64,000 nucleotides of DNA, taken from Madurella fahalii (lineage: Eukaryota; Ascomycota; Sordariomycetes; Sordariales). Positions 30,824-44,181 of this stretch are shown piece after piece. The DNA is taken from positions 434,001 to 498,000 of the forward strand of contig CM056877.1 of the NCBI GenBank assembly GCA_029876055.1. The letters run 5' to 3'. Position 1 is the stretch's first letter; each line of letters starts with the position of its first letter. Below the pieces are notes generated by a model that saw nothing but the letters and a program-made list of their open reading frames with translations, had not been told where the DNA came from and made no database searches. The translations under genes were made by a program, and so were the position numbers.

Positions 30824-33372
30824 GCCCGGCGTCCGTGGTCCAGCCCGAGATCCAGGAGGCTCGTCGTCTCGGAGTACTTACTTACTACTCCCCCCCAGGG
30901 GGGCGGCGGCGGCGAGACGTGCTGGTTGGGAAAGAACCGCTAGGGTCGGGATCGGGGGTCGGATGGGGCCCCACGGTAGGGAGAAGCAACGAAAAGAAAA
31001 CAACATGCAGCAAACTACCTCGGTAGCCAAGGTAGGCGTATGTACAAGACAAAGAAAAGGAACTGAGCGCGTGGCTCTGATCGGAAGGACAGGCGGGAGA
31101 TGGCGTCAATGCTCGTTTGTGGCCTGCGCGCCGCTGCAGGAGCGAGCGGCAGCGGCAGCAACAGCAGCACCAGCACCAGCTATGCGACGACGGGTTGCTC
31201 CTGCGTCCACCCTCACTGTGCGGGCTATTCTTGGCTGCGCCTGCCCACGAGGAGATATTGGCGTCAGATCGGCATCTCGGACGGAATGCGGGGGTTGTTC
31301 CTGCTAATCACCGACACTTACCTCTTCGGGGCTAACGTCGGACAGAGAATTCCGGGAATTGATCGTTGGGGGTGAGGGGGACGAGGGGGATTGCCAGGCG
31401 ATTGTCTTAATAGTATACGCAGATCCGATCCCGACCCTCGATATCCAGTGTCAGCGGGAGCAAATTCAGGCCGGTCCAGCGCCCCTTCTGATTGGGAAGC
31501 CGAGTTGCCGTTTCCAGCCCAGGCACGCGGAAACACCCGCCATCGCGCCCCTAAACGGCGTCGAGGTTGTCGGGTGTTCGGTGCCAAGCCTGCTAGCGTC
31601 AGCGGGTCCATTATCTCCGCCGCCGGCCGGCTGGGTGAGACGGGAACAGGGGGCCCGAGCCGAGATGGCAGGATTTGCTGCTGGGGTCCCTCAGCGCAGC
31701 TCCGAAGCTCGCCCTGCACGTGCCAGCGGTGTATCCTTCGGCCCCGAGTATATACCTACATATCCAATCTCTGTTCTTTGCGCCCCGACTGTTCGTCGCT
31801 TTGCCGCTACCTTTTCGACGCTCGCCATCGGCTTATTCTACCGCTAGCCATTATGTGGTGTTACGGTGATGGGAATGCGCCGGGCGGCCTTCGCATGGCT
31901 TGCTCGAGTCAGCGTTGATCCAGTAATTACGTACCGAGCGGAAAGACACAAGGACCCTGATTTCTCTGGCATTACGGTAGCACTGCCGCAGCACTTTGCC
32001 ATTGATCCGACATCCAATCCAAAGTCGACCGCATGCGGCAATGCGTTTTTCTCTTTCCTTGCCGTTACATAGATCGATCTCGGGGACGGTGCTGGACTGA
32101 GTGAATTTAGGGACCTAGACTGCCCGCCCGATCCGACGATCTACCCGTGCGGCGGACTTGACGGGCTTTGGGGCAACTTCCCCACTTGGATTGCCTGGTA
32201 TCCGGACCCGGGATACTGAGCCCTGGCGGTGGTGCGTGCAAGTGCAACACCGGGGCGCTCAAATGTAAACACGGATTGCCCACTCCCCAACGCCGAATTG
32301 GTTCTGACAATTACTTCGTCGGCCGGGTTCGGGAAGGAACAGTGCTTCGAATCCTTTTCCCGGTATGATCAGAAGGTAACTCCGGCGTCAGCATCACTCG
32401 GGTTTGGCCGCGAGGGTTGTACTCTACAGTAGGTGCCCGGAATTTCCGGAGATAAACGCGTCTTGGTCTTCACCAACAAACTTCCCCACCTCCGTCCGAC
32501 TGCCTCAAGAATGGAATGCGCATCCTCGCTGCGGGATACCGAATCTCTTGAGCGGTTCGGTCACTGCCTAGGGGTGGGAACTCGTTGGTTGGAATTTGCA
32601 GGCGCACGCTTATGTGAGAGACTGTAACCGCTCGGGAGAATGCATGCTAAGCTAGGCTTCCGTTGGCTCGTATCAGATCGTGGTGCCTGAGTAACTCATT
32701 GTGTCAGCCATTGATGGGCTCATCCCATCGTTGTACACAGTCCAATGGCACACCGCCCTCATTAGACAGGTGGGCATCGGAGCATTACGGAAGTGCCTGA
32801 TTAATGACCGATCCGAGTCCTGCTGAAAAAGTCGCGCAACTTCGAGACGATGTGGCAAACTGTAGAAAGGAAGTTATGAAAACGGAGAGATTTGGCGGCG
32901 AGGCTGGTGGTGAATATCATGGCTTGAGTAGGGGGTTTTCTTGGTTTTCGTAAGATTGCGAAGCTCGCCATCCATAGACCATCTATTTGTTCGAGATCGA
33001 GGTCAAGCTTGGCCAACACTCTGGACATGGCCGAAACTCCATGCTCGATTAAACAACCCTGCACACCATTATCTCGCCCAAATGTACAAAATAACAACAA
33101 AGGAGACCAAATTTCATTTTCCCGACACCGAGATGTAGTATCGCCCTTGGGTGGTTATACACGGGATCGTCTGTCATCTCCGAACGCCTAGAGGTCTCCC
33201 GGAACTAAGTAGCCCTCGGTTGCCGGCGTCCCCAAAAACCCTAGGTCGCAGTTACTCCCGTCCTGACGACTCCTACCCCGGATTTCCAATCCTTTCTATA
33301 CCGTTATCCCCGGCCGATTGCCGGCCTCCCTAAACCCACCGGTAGGTACCGTTAAACACGTCGCAAGGGAGC
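30824..33372. other. 2.5-kb gene-free stretch
   Basis: Upstream of the Zn2Cys6 gene and downstream of LAT1. No open frame shows a motif or plausible exon chain. Codon-like bias is absent and the AGC-rich segment around 31138-31185 is low complexity. Probably a long promoter plus the LAT1 3' end. Confidence 0.45.
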
Positions 33373-34835
33373 TCACAGAAGAAGCTCGAGAGGGTTCTCA
33401 ATGACCTTCTTGAACTCTCGCATCCACTCAGCACCCACCGCGCCGTCGACAACCTTGTGGTCAAAGCTGCCAGTGACAACAATCTGGTCATCCCATTCCA
33501 CGCCCGTAGTGCCGTCCTCGTTTTCCACTGGGACGGCAACCTTCTTGGTGCTGCCAACGGCCAGGATGGCCGCCTGAGGAGGGTTGATGACGGCAGTGAA
33601 GCGCTCGACAGCCGCGTTCATGCCCATGTTGGAGATGCTGATGGTGCCGCCCTGGTACTCCTCGGGCTTGAGCTTGTTGTCGCGCGCCTTCTTGGCAAGC
33701 TCCTTGACGGTAGCCGAGATGCTCTCGAGGCCCTTGCCCTCGACACCCTTGACGATCGGTGTGATCAGACCGTTCGGCGTCGAGACGGCAACAGACACGT
33801 CGACCGTGTTGAACTGCCGGATGACGCCGTCGCGCCAGGAGCTGTTGACGGCAGGCACCTTCCGGGATGCGATGGCCATGGCCTTGATCAGGAAGTCGTT
33901 GACAGACAGCTTGTACTTGCCCTCCGAAGAGCTGTTGAGAGCCTGGCGCAGCTTCAGGAGCTTCGAGACCGAAAGCGTGGAAGTGACAAAGTAGTGGGGG
34001 TTCTCGGACACCGACTCCTTGAGGCGCGAGGCAATAGTCTTGCGCATGCTGCTGATGGAGATGTCCTCGTAGAGAGCACCCGGGGTGGCAGCAGCGCCGG
34101 CGTCGGGGGCCGATGACGCCTTCTTGACATCCTCCTCGGTGATCTTGCCGCCGGGGCCGGTGCCCTTGAGGCCCTTCAGAGGCACACCCTTCTCGACGGC
34201 CAGTCTCTTTGCGGCGGCAGAGATGTTGGGTTCACGGTCGAGCGCGGGCTCGAGCTTCCCGCCGAAACCGGTGTCCTCAGGCTCGGGAGCAGGGGTTGGC
34301 GCCGGGGCGGCAGCGGACTCGGATTCGGACTTGGTTTCCTCAGGCGGCGGGGGAGCTGCGGCATCGCCGCCGGCATCCTTGAGGGTAAAGCCTTCGAAGG
34401 CGCTGATGTCGGTCCCTTCCTCGACCAGGACAGCAATTGGCTGCATAGTGGAGAGCCAAGTTAGTTATCAAGCATCAAGTGGGTTCCGCTAGAAGCGCGG
34501 TGGAGAAATCAGCGCAAACTTACATTGCCAACCGCGACGTCCTTCTCACCAGTCTCCTTCAGGACCTTGGCAAGAACGCCTTCCTCCTGGAACTCAAAGT
34601 CCATCTGGGCCTTGTCCGTCTCGATTTCCACCAGCACCTCGCCGGGCGAGATGGAGTCACCGGGCTTCTTCTGCCAGGCGCCGATATTTCCCGCCGTCAT
34701 TGTCGGCGACAGCGCTGGCATCTTGACGACAGTGTGCGGCGGATATGAAGCATACCATCTTGTTAGGCTCGGCACTGCGACGCGCGCGAGCCTGGCATGC
34801 TGGAGGGCTTGCCTCCGGATAGCTGGGACGAGCAT
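33373..34835 (-). CDS. LAT1: dihydrolipoamide acetyltransferase, pyruvate dehydrogenase E2
   Basis: The mitochondrial E2 core subunit, 459 aa, which transfers the acetyl group from lipoyl-lysine to CoA. Exons 34835-34524 and 34440-33373 flank an 83-nt intron with a GTAAGT donor. Domains in order: a mitochondrial presequence (rich in Arg, residues ~1-30); one lipoyl domain with the modified Lys at about residue 75 (EIETDKAQMDF); an Ala/Pro/Glu-rich linker; a peripheral-subunit-binding domain (ISAAAKRLAVEKGVPL); and the catalytic core ending in the active-site HxxxDG as DHKVVDGAVGAEWM. Length and motifs match fungal LAT1. It is head-to-head with SEC7, 1.2 kb apart. Confidence 0.96.
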
Positions 34836-36078
34836 TTTGTGTGTGTAGGAAGGCTCAAATGGTAAGCTGGAAAAAAAAGGTTGAGGCGGTGGACGGCGCA
34901 GCAGAAAGACGCCAATGCGAGGCCGTAGACAGTCGGGTCGGTCTCTGGACTTGTCCTCGCGGCCGTGCGGACGCCAATTGAAAAGGAATGAATATGGAAG
35001 ATGAGGAGAGGAAATTGGAAGCCGGAGGTCGGAGGATGGTGATGACGGTGATGCAGGTTGGGGACCAGTTTTTTTTACGTGGGATTCAACTCGTTGGGAA
35101 GCTTAGCTTCCGTTCACCAAAAAACCGACACGGACCAGGTTACGATGGGATGGTCCACCCGCCAATCATCCAGCAACGGCAGTGCGCTAAGCTGTTTGGG
35201 CAGAAAACCCCTGCTCTACTAGCCACACCGAGCCACCAATGTCTGTGTTCCAGGTATTCTTCTGACATACTCTGCAACCAGAAAGACAGACTGCGTATTT
35301 AAAAGGCGCGAGCTTCGTCACCGGCTCGAGCTGTGTGCAAACGGGCATCGGGTCGAACTAGCGGCGGGTTTCCGTCTCTAGAGGGATATGAGCCAACGCA
35401 GCGCGCTTCCCTCCCGACGCCCTCTCAGCCACAGTCCCCGGATCGCCTGCAAACGAGTGATTTGTTGGCCGTGCTGGCAGTGGAGTGCGGCTGGAGCTCG
35501 CCGAGCCTGCGCGGGTCGCTGTAAGAGCTGTCAGAATGCACATCCCGGGTGCTGGGCATGGGGATCCCAGGAAGCTGGTGCGGTAAGCAGCCCGGTGCCC
35601 AGTGCTGACCAGCTGGCGGCGCCGCGTCAGGACGAGGGGTGCAGGTTCCACACATGGAACGCGAAGGATTGCTGTCATCTTCGAGATCACTCCCAACGTT
35701 AATTATTCCGTATTTACTGTGCATACCAGCAACACAGGCAGCACAGGCAGCCACCCTGAGATTCTGCTGCCCAACCCAGCGCAAGCGACGGCGTTGGATT
35801 TTTGTTTCCTAGCTTCCGACCAAACAATTGCGCCCGCATGCCAATGCGCCCGTCGACGGTCCGTCGTTCCCCATCGCTGCCGAAACGAGCCAACGAGACG
35901 CCGCCCCTATCTGACGACGACTAGACAAAAAAGCCCGTCACAAAGAGCAGCACTAGCCCAACTCCACTCGGAGGATCTCCTTCCTCACGGCATCTCACCG
36001 ATATATTGTAGTTGCTCTCCATGCGCTGACCGACTCCCGCGGGTGGCCATCAGTCCCTGAGAGGTACGCCGGCGCGCG
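34836..36078. promoter_or_regulatory. divergent intergenic region between LAT1 and SEC7
   Basis: About 1.2 kb between two divergent start codons. No supported gene. A purine-rich segment lies at 34985-35040. Presumably holds both promoters. Confidence 0.5.
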
Positions 36079-39000
36079 ATGAGCTCCCTCAAATTTGTGG
36101 TGTCCTCGCTGGACATCATCGCCGCGCAAGCCGGTAGGAACAAGCAGCTCGCCGAGCTCGCCGAGAAGGCCCTCACAGCCATCAAGGAGAACGACCAGCA
36201 GCTCCCCGATCCCGAAGTTGTCTTCGCCCCGCTCCAACTAGCCACAAAATCAGGCACCATCCCCCTCGCCACGACTGCCCTCGACTGCATTGGGAAGCTC
36301 ATCTCGTACTCGTACTTCTCTGCGCCCGCTTCCCCCACACCGAGTCAAGATGGGTCCGCCGACCAGCAGGCGCCCCTCATCGAACGGGCCATCGATACCA
36401 TCTGCGACTGCTTTCAGGGCGAGACGACGCTCCCGGAAATCCAGCTCCAAATTGTCAAGTCGCTGCTGGCCGCTGTGCTCAACGACAAGATCATCGTACA
36501 TGGCGCGGGCCTGTTGAAGGCGGTGCGGCAGGTCTACAACATATTCCTGCTCTCGCGGAGCACGGCAAACCAGCAGGTGGCGCAGGGAACGCTGACGCAG
36601 ATGGTCGGCACCGTGTTTGAGAGGGTCAAGACACGGTTACATATGAAAGAGACGCGGGCAAACCTGGAGAAGCTGAAGCCGAGCCAGAACAGCCTGGCTG
36701 CCGACAACCCCGACTACCAAGATTCAGATGCCGGAAAAGCCGACAGCGACGAAGGCACCGAGGCTGTTTCAGACGCCACTCCCTCCGAGGCGGTTGACGG
36801 GGCGGGCGTTAAGCTTACGCTGAAGGATCTAGAGCATCGGAAGAGCTTCGACGACTCCCACATGGGCGACGGCCCGACCATGGTCAGCCGAGTGAAACCA
36901 ATGAAGAAGACGGCGAGGTCTGTCTCGGAGCAGAGCGTTGCCGAGAACTCACAGGAGGAGACCCCGGAGTCACTGGACGCCGAGGACGAAGCCTATATAC
37001 GGGATGCTTACCTCGTCTTTCGCTCGTTTTGTAACCTCTCAACCAAAGTCCTGCCGCCGGACCAGCTCTACGATCTTCGGGGACAGCCTATGCGCTCGAA
37101 GCTAATCTCGCTCCATCTTATCCACACGCTGCTCAACAACAATATCACCGTATTCACGTCGCCGCTCTGTACCATCACTAACACCAAGAGCAACGAGCCC
37201 ACAAACTTCCTCCAGGCCATCAAGTACTATCTTTGTCTTAGCATCACACGAAACGGAGCGAGCTCGGTGGACCGGGTTTTTGATATTTGCTGCGAGATAT
37301 TCTGGCTGATGTTCAAGTACATGAGGGCATCGTTCAAGGTCGGTCGCGATTCGCTGCAATTTACCATGCCATACTGACGGCCAAACGCAGAAAGAAATCG
37401 AGGTTTTCCTGAACGAGATTTATCTCGCTCTTCTGGCTCGGAGAAACGCCCCCCTGTCGCAGAAGCTCACGTTTGTTGGGATCCTCAAGAGGCTATGCGA
37501 GGACCCCCGGGGTTTGGTGGAAACGTATCTCAACTACGACTGTGATAGGAACGTCGACAACATTTTCCAAAAAATAATAGAGGACCTGTCCAAGTTCGCG
37601 ACGGTCTCGATCCCAGTCACTCCCATTCAGGAGCAACAATACGAAGATGGGCACCCCAAGTTTGCGTCTGTCGGCGGCGAGTGGCAGATCAAACACGTCC
37701 TGCCGCCACCACTCTCGGTCGCGCTGATCGCGACACATCATGAGACAGATGGCGAGATACCCAAAGAGTACGTCATAAAACGTTTGGCTATCGACTCGCT
37801 GGTGGAAACTCTGAGGTCCATGGTCCACTGGTCGCAGCCCGGAAGGCCCGAGGTGAACGGCGCGGGTGGGGAAGTGGAAAGGAGAGCTTCAAGCGACGAC
37901 CTCAGGGACTCGATCGATCCCACAGCGAGTGAGACTGCGTCTAGGATGGAAACTCCCCTCCCTCCATCAACCCCAGTCGTCGACGACGACCCCGACCAAC
38001 TCGAGAGGGAAAAGGCCAGAAAGACGGCCTTGAGCAACGCGATCAGGGTCTTCAACTTCAAGCCGAAACATGGCATCAAGCTCCTTATCAAGGAAGGCTT
38101 TATTCCTAGCGACAATCCGCAGGATATCGCCCGCTTTCTCCTGCACGAGGACCGGCTGGACAAGACTCAGATTGGCGAGTTCCTTGGCGAGGGCGACCAA
38201 AAGAATGTCGACATCATGCATGCGTTTGTGGATTTCATGGACTTCAGCAAGAAGCGATTCGTCGATGCCCTGCGGGAGTTCCTCCAAGCTTTCCGCTTAC
38301 CGGGCGAGGCGCAGAAGATCGACCGCTTTATGTTGAAGTTTGCTAACCGCTACGTGACGTTGAACCCGAATGCATTCGCCAATGCCGACACCCCTTACGT
38401 GCTTGCCTACTCGGTGATTATGCTGAACACGGATCTCCACAGCAGCAAGGTAGTGAAGCGGATGACCAAGGCCGATTTCATCAAGAACAACCGCGGTATC
38501 AACGACAATGCCGACCTTCCGGACGAATACTTGATCGGCATCTTTGACGATATCGCCAACAACGAAATCGTCCTCAAGAGCGAACGGGAAGCGGCGGCCG
38601 CTGCGGGGACCCTCCCAGCGCAACCAACAGGGCTAGCCGCGGGGCTCGGGCAGGCCTTCTCCAACGTTGGGCGCGACCTCCAAAGGGAGGCATACGTGCA
38701 GCAGTCCGAGGAGATCTCGCTGCGCTCAGAGCAGCTCTTCCGGGACCTGTACCGCAGTCAGCGAAAGAACGCCACAAAGGCTGGCGACAAGTTCATCCCA
38801 GCAACCTCGTTCAAGCACGTCGGGCCCATGTTCGATGTGACATGGATGTCGTTTTTCTCTGCCCTCTCTAGCCTGACCCAGAAGACGCACAATCTGGACG
38901 TCAACAAGCTGTGTCTGGAGGGTATGAAATTGGCAACCAAGATCGCCTGTCTGTTTGACCTTGCCACACCGCGGGAGGCCTTCATTTCGGTTCTCAAGAA

Positions 39001-41743
39001 CACAGCGAACCTCAACAACCCCCGGGAGATGCAGGCGAAGAACGTCGAGGCACTAAAGGTGATCCTCGACCTCGCCCAGACCGAGGGCAACCACCTGAAG
39101 CAGTCGTGGAAGGATGTGCTGCTCTGCATCAGCCAGCTAGACCGGCTGCAGCTGATCTCGGGCGGCGTGGACGAGAGCGCTGTCCCCGACGTCTCCAAGG
39201 CTCGGTTTGTGCCGACGCCACAGCGGACAGACACGGTCGATTCCCGCAAGTCGACGGCGTCGGCCAAGAAGAACCGGCCGCGAGCGCAGACGGGACCCCA
39301 GGGTGTGTCGCTGGAGATCGCGCTTGAGAGCAGATCCGATGAGGTTATCAAGAGCGTCGACCGGATCTTCACAAATACGGCCAACCTGACGAGGGACGCG
39401 ATCATCCACTTTGCCCGCGCTCTGACAGAAGTCAGTTGGGACGAGATCAAAGTCTCCGGGTCGAACGACTCACCGCGCACATACAGCCTTCAGAAGATTG
39501 TCGAGATCAGCTACTACAACATGACCCGTGTCCGGTTCGAATGGAGCCATATCTGGGACGTTCTCGGAGAGCACTTCAACCGGGTCGGCTGCCATGCTAA
39601 CACTGCCATTGTTTTCTTTGCATTGGACTCGCTGCGCCAGCTTTCGATGCGTTTCATGGAGATCGAGGAACTGGCAGGGTTCAAGTTCCAAAAGGACTTC
39701 CTCAAGCCTTTTGAACACGTCATGTCGAACTCGAACAACGTCACAGTCAAGGACATGATCCTCCGCTGCCTCATCCAGATGATCCAAGCCAGAGGCGAAA
39801 ACATCCGGTCCGGCTGGAGGACCATGTTCGGCGTCTTCACGGTCGCGGCGAGGGAGCCCTACGAGAGCATCGTCAACTTGGCTTACGAGAACGTCACGCA
39901 GGTCTACAAGACGCGGTTTGGCGTTGTCATCTCACAAGGCGCCTTCACCGACCTTATCGTCTGCCTCACCGAGTTTTCCAAGAACATGAAATTCCAGAAG
40001 AAGAGCCTACAGGCTATGGAAACGCTCAAGTCCGTCATCCCCACGATGCTCAAGACGCCAGAGTGCCCTTTATCACAGAGGTCAACGGCGAAGCAGCCCG
40101 ATTCACAGCGCGAGCCCCCTGTCCAGACGCGCACGTCAGTGGAAGAAGGTTTCTGGTTCCCGGTACTCTTTGCCTTTCACGATGTCCTCATGACAGGAGA
40201 GGACCTCGAGGTGCGCTCAAATGCCCTCAACTACTTTTTCGAAGCGCTCCTGCGCTATGGGGGTGACTTCCCATCGGAATTCTGGGACATCCTTTGGAGG
40301 CAGCAACTGTATCCCATCTTCATGGTGCTTCGTTCGAGGCCCGAGCTGACCAACGCGCTCAACCACGAAGAGCTCTCGGTCTGGCTGTCGACCACCATGA
40401 TCCAGGCTCTACGTAACATGATCACGCTCTTCACGCACTACTTCGATGCGCTCGAGTACATGCTGGACAGGTTCCTCGAACTCCTCGCGCTCTGTATCTG
40501 TCAAGAGAACGATACGATTGCTCGGATAGGCAGCAATTGCCTGCAGCAGCTGATCCTTCAAAACGTCACCAAGTTCACCCCTGACCACTGGGCCAAGATC
40601 GTCGGGGCGTTTTGCGAGCTGTTTGAGCGGACGACGGCGTACCAACTCTTCTCGGCCACGGCCATCAACTCGACAGCGTCGCTCTCCCCTCCGCCGAGCG
40701 GGCTGGAACTCGGCGGCGCGCTCAGCCCGACCTCGGAGACGGCACCGGTCGACGAGAAGTCGCTCAAGATCAACGGCACCGACACAAACGGGCACACACC
40801 ACCATCCGAGCCAACCGCGCCTCAGCCCAATGGCAGTGAGAACGAGAGCGCCGGCGCCGGCGCCAGCACTCCGGCCAGCGCCAACCCTTCGGCCATGGCA
40901 GCGACGCCGCAATCGCAGGCCACGCCACAGCTCGAGGAGTTCAAGCCGAGCAATCCGCTGCAACAGCAACCGGTGGTTGTGACAGCGGCCCGGCGGCGCT
41001 TCTTCAACCGCATCATCAGCCGCTGCGTGCTGCAGCTGCTCATGATCGAGACGGTCAACGAGCTCTTCAGCAACGACACGGTGTACGCGCAGATCCCGTC
41101 GTCGGAGCTCCTCCGCCTCATGGCGCTGCTCAAGAAGTCGTTCCTCTTCGCCAAGCGCTTCAACGGCGACAAGGACCTCCGCATGCGGCTGTGGCGCGAA
41201 GGGTTCATGAAGCAGCCGCCGAACCTCCTCAAGCAGGAGTCGGGCAGCGCGGCGACGTACGTGGCGATCCTCTTCCGCATGTTTGGCGACACGTCGCCCG
41301 AGCGGCAGGGCAGCAAGGGCGACGTGGAGAGCGCGCTCGTCCCGCTGTGCCAGGACATCATACGCGGCTACATCGCGCTCGACGAGGAGAGCCAGCACCG
41401 GAACATCGTCGCGTGGCGGCCCGTCGTGGTGGACGTGCTGGAGGGGTATGCCGCCTTCCCCAGGGAGGCGTTTGCCGGCCACATCCAGACGTTTTACCCG
41501 CTCGTGACGGAGCTGCTGGGCAAGGACCTCGGGTCCGAGCTCCGGGCGGCGCTGCTGTTGGTGTTGAGGCGCGTGGGCGAGGTGGGGTTGGGCATCGAGA
41601 ATATGGGCGTTGGCGCTGGGAATAACACCGAGCACGAGCGGAGGGGCAGCGTCCTTACCGTGCCACCGCAGGGTCCCCGGGCGTCGCCTAGCATGGATAG
41701 CCTGAGCGACGATCCTTCGAGTCGTGTCATGGGTAGGGTTTGA
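36079..41743 (+). CDS. SEC7: Arf guanine-nucleotide exchange factor SEC7
   Basis: A very large BIG/Sec7-type Arf-GEF, 1,870 aa, that activates Arf at the trans-Golgi to build coated vesicles. Exons 36079-37338 and 37391-41743 are joined across a 52-nt intron. The N-terminal DCB-like helical region is followed by an acidic linker (~residues 210-320), the HUS region with the NYDCD box, the catalytic Sec7 domain (~625-815) with the glutamic finger at about Glu726 in LPGEAQKIDR and the AYSVIMLNTDLHS helix, and then the HDS helical repeats. A Ser/Pro/Thr-rich insert lies near 40670-40940. No defects seen. Essential in yeast. Confidence 0.96.
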
Positions 41744-42501
41744 GGACTAGAGTCCAAAGGGGGACGGAGCGAATTGGTTGTCTCCGTGAGCTGGCTACTA
41801 GTATCGTATAGATTCTGGGTCTTGTTAGAGGGTGACGGCCAGAGGCGTGCCATGTACTTTTGTAACATCCTGCTATTTCATTCTTTTTTGGAGCGGCAGT
41901 TTGCATTAGCCAGCCTCGAGCATTGACCCAGGCAGAGCCGGGCTGGATACTTTAAGGGAAAGGGTTTCCATTTCAAGTCCCAATATATATCTGGGGTGAT
42001 GTGTTACTGCGCATGCTACTTGGTTAGCGAGGAGCCATCTTCATTCACTAATACATGGTCAACTTGGCTGGTCCCGCCTCGGTTGGCATCCTTAACTGGC
42101 CGCTGGGAGTTGGCAGGAGACAGCACTAGGGTACAATAAGGTACGCAGCGAGGATGCAGAGTCGTCAACTCCGGGTACTGCGTGCTTCTAGGAAGGGGGC
42201 ATGACTTCCCCTCGGCAACCCGTCAGAAGAAACACCCAGACACGTCAAAGGGGTAAACCTGACGGAAAGGCAGCGATCAGCAGAAGCCCAAGCGGCCGTG
42301 ATGCGGCAAACCATACCAGTTAGATATCACCGACAAGTCAGTTCCCCTACGCCACTCGATAAGTACGCCGAGACGGAGCAGCTTTGCCATGGTCCCACCA
42401 TCCCCTGCCACCATTGCCCTCCATGGTAACAGTTACATACCAGGAGACAGGGTTTATCTCGGCTCAGCAGCAGTCCACCACGCCCCACCGCCCGCCCTGG
42501 C
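41744..42501. other. intergenic between convergent genes
   Basis: Contains the 3' ends of SEC7 and the HSM3-like gene. No open frame with a motif. Confidence 0.5.
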
Positions 42502-43707
42502 TCACCGCATGGCCAAGCGAACCGCCTCCCCGGGCATCACCTCGCGCAGCCACTCCCTCAGCGGCTCGGCCTCCTCCTCCACCGTCCGGTCCGGCAGGCT
42601 CAGCAGCGCCTCGCGGAGCACCTCGTCGCCGGCCGTCGCCTCGCCCAGCACCGCCCGCATCGTCTCCACCTTGCCCGGCGACCGCCCCGTCACGCGCATC
42701 AGCCCGACGAACGTCTCGAAAAAGTCCACCAGGCTCAGGTGCATCAGCAGATCCGCCCTCTGCACCATCCGCAGCGCCGCGAACTGCAGCAGGCCCTCGC
42801 CCGGCCGGGGGTGCGGGTGCGCGTGCGGATGCGGAACCCCGTCGTTGCCGCTGCCGTTGCCGTTGGTGAGGTGGGGTGCCGTCGGGGCGGGGATGGCGGA
42901 GCGGGAGACGGCGGCGAAGTTGAGGGCGGCCAGGCGCGGGAGGAGGCGCAGCACGCGGCCCTGCGCGAGCGAGAGCTGGTGCGCGTCGCCGGCCGTGTCC
43001 GGGTGCCGGCCCGAGCAGAGGTCCAGGAGGGTGGTGTACATGGGTGCCTCGTTGAACAGGAGGTGCCAGAGCTTGCCGTGTCCCGGCGCCTTGCGGAGGA
43101 CGAGGTCGATCTGCGGCGCGTCCCGCGGCGGCGGAGGCGGAGGCGGCGGCGGCAGCTCGCAGTCGATGTCGAGCAGGTCGCCGAGCACTTTGCCGCCTTT
43201 CTGGCCGACCTCGACTTGCGGCGCGGCGAGCCAGCGGCGGATGAAGGCGCCGACTAGGGACGTCATGAGGGAGAGGATGGCGGCGTCGGCGGGGCTGGCG
43301 GCGGCTTTGTGAATGATGGTCATGGCGAGGAGGTTGGCGGCTGGCGCGGGGGATTCGAGGGCCTGGATGAGCGACTCTTCGGAGGCTAGTTGGAGGACCT
43401 GGGTGAAGGAGACCGGTCTGAGGAGCTTGATGGTGAGGCTGGCGAGAATCGCGGGGTCCTGGCCGTATTGCTTGAGGATGATGGTGAGCCTGGGCAGGAA
43501 GCGGGGGATGAGGGGGGGAATGTTGCTTTCTGGATGTCATGTTAGCCTAATGAGTACTCTTAAGACGGTGTGTTTTTGCGCGTCACCTGTAAGTTGAAGC
43601 TCTACATCGTCAAAGAGCTTTGGAATCAGCGGCAGGGTGGGATCCTGGACGAGGTCGTCAAGGTGCTTGTCGAGCTCGTCCAGTCCCGTGATTGGTGCGG
43701 TGTCCAT
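42502..43707 (-). CDS. HSM3/PSMD5-like 26S proteasome assembly chaperone
   Basis: A 382-aa helical protein. Exons 43707-43587 and 43529-42502, with a 57-nt intron; the joined frame closes. The N-terminus (ITGLDELDKHLDDL) and the segment LIPRFLPRLTIILKQYGQDP resemble the fungal proteins annotated as HSM3 N-terminal domain, which are related to PSMD5. These bind the Rpt1/Rpt2 ATPases during base assembly; the yeast gene was first linked to mismatch repair. The middle has a poly-Pro run of nine and a Gly/Asn/His-rich insert, both low complexity. The assignment rests on remembered similarity, not on a catalytic motif. It shares a 474-bp divergent promoter with the RPC31 gene. Confidence 0.75.
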
Positions 43708-44181
43708 GGTGCCCTGGATTCCGGGGGGTCTGTTTGTGTGGGATCGATGGGATGGTTGATGACAGTGAAAGAGACCAGGTTTAGTGCAATGGAGACGGCC
43801 TTGTAATGAATAAGAGGACGAGAGAGGATACAGCAGGCGACTGCAGTAGCAAAGCGTCACTCATCGAGGGGTCAAGTTGGGGAAACGATGCGGGGCAGAG
43901 AGTGACCGGGGCCCAGCCAAGCTCAATGGCCATGCGGTGTGGGGATGTGGGAGGGGGACAGGGACCGACAGGGGATACGCCGCGGCGGGTCCTGGCGCAT
44001 GCAAGGCTGATGCCCCGCCTGAATTTTTGGCATATCCGTCTCTTCGCACCACACTTTGGATTGACTCGACTCCGAATCCCGAGCTCCGTCGACTGCACGG
44101 GCAAGGCGCATAATTGGTTCCGGTCGCCTGCCGCAGCTTCACAGATTGACACACACAAATCGGCACAAAGCAACCGGCAGC
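43708..44181. promoter_or_regulatory. divergent promoter region, HSM3-like / RPC31
   Basis: A 474-bp gap between two start codons facing apart. Presumably carries both promoters. Open frames inside it are overlaps of no apparent coding value. Confidence 0.55.

Noticed and set aside
40409..41635. A 408-codon frame antisense to SEC7
   Set aside because: It mirrors the GC3 bias of SEC7 and has Arg/Leu/His-rich composition typical of antisense shadows.
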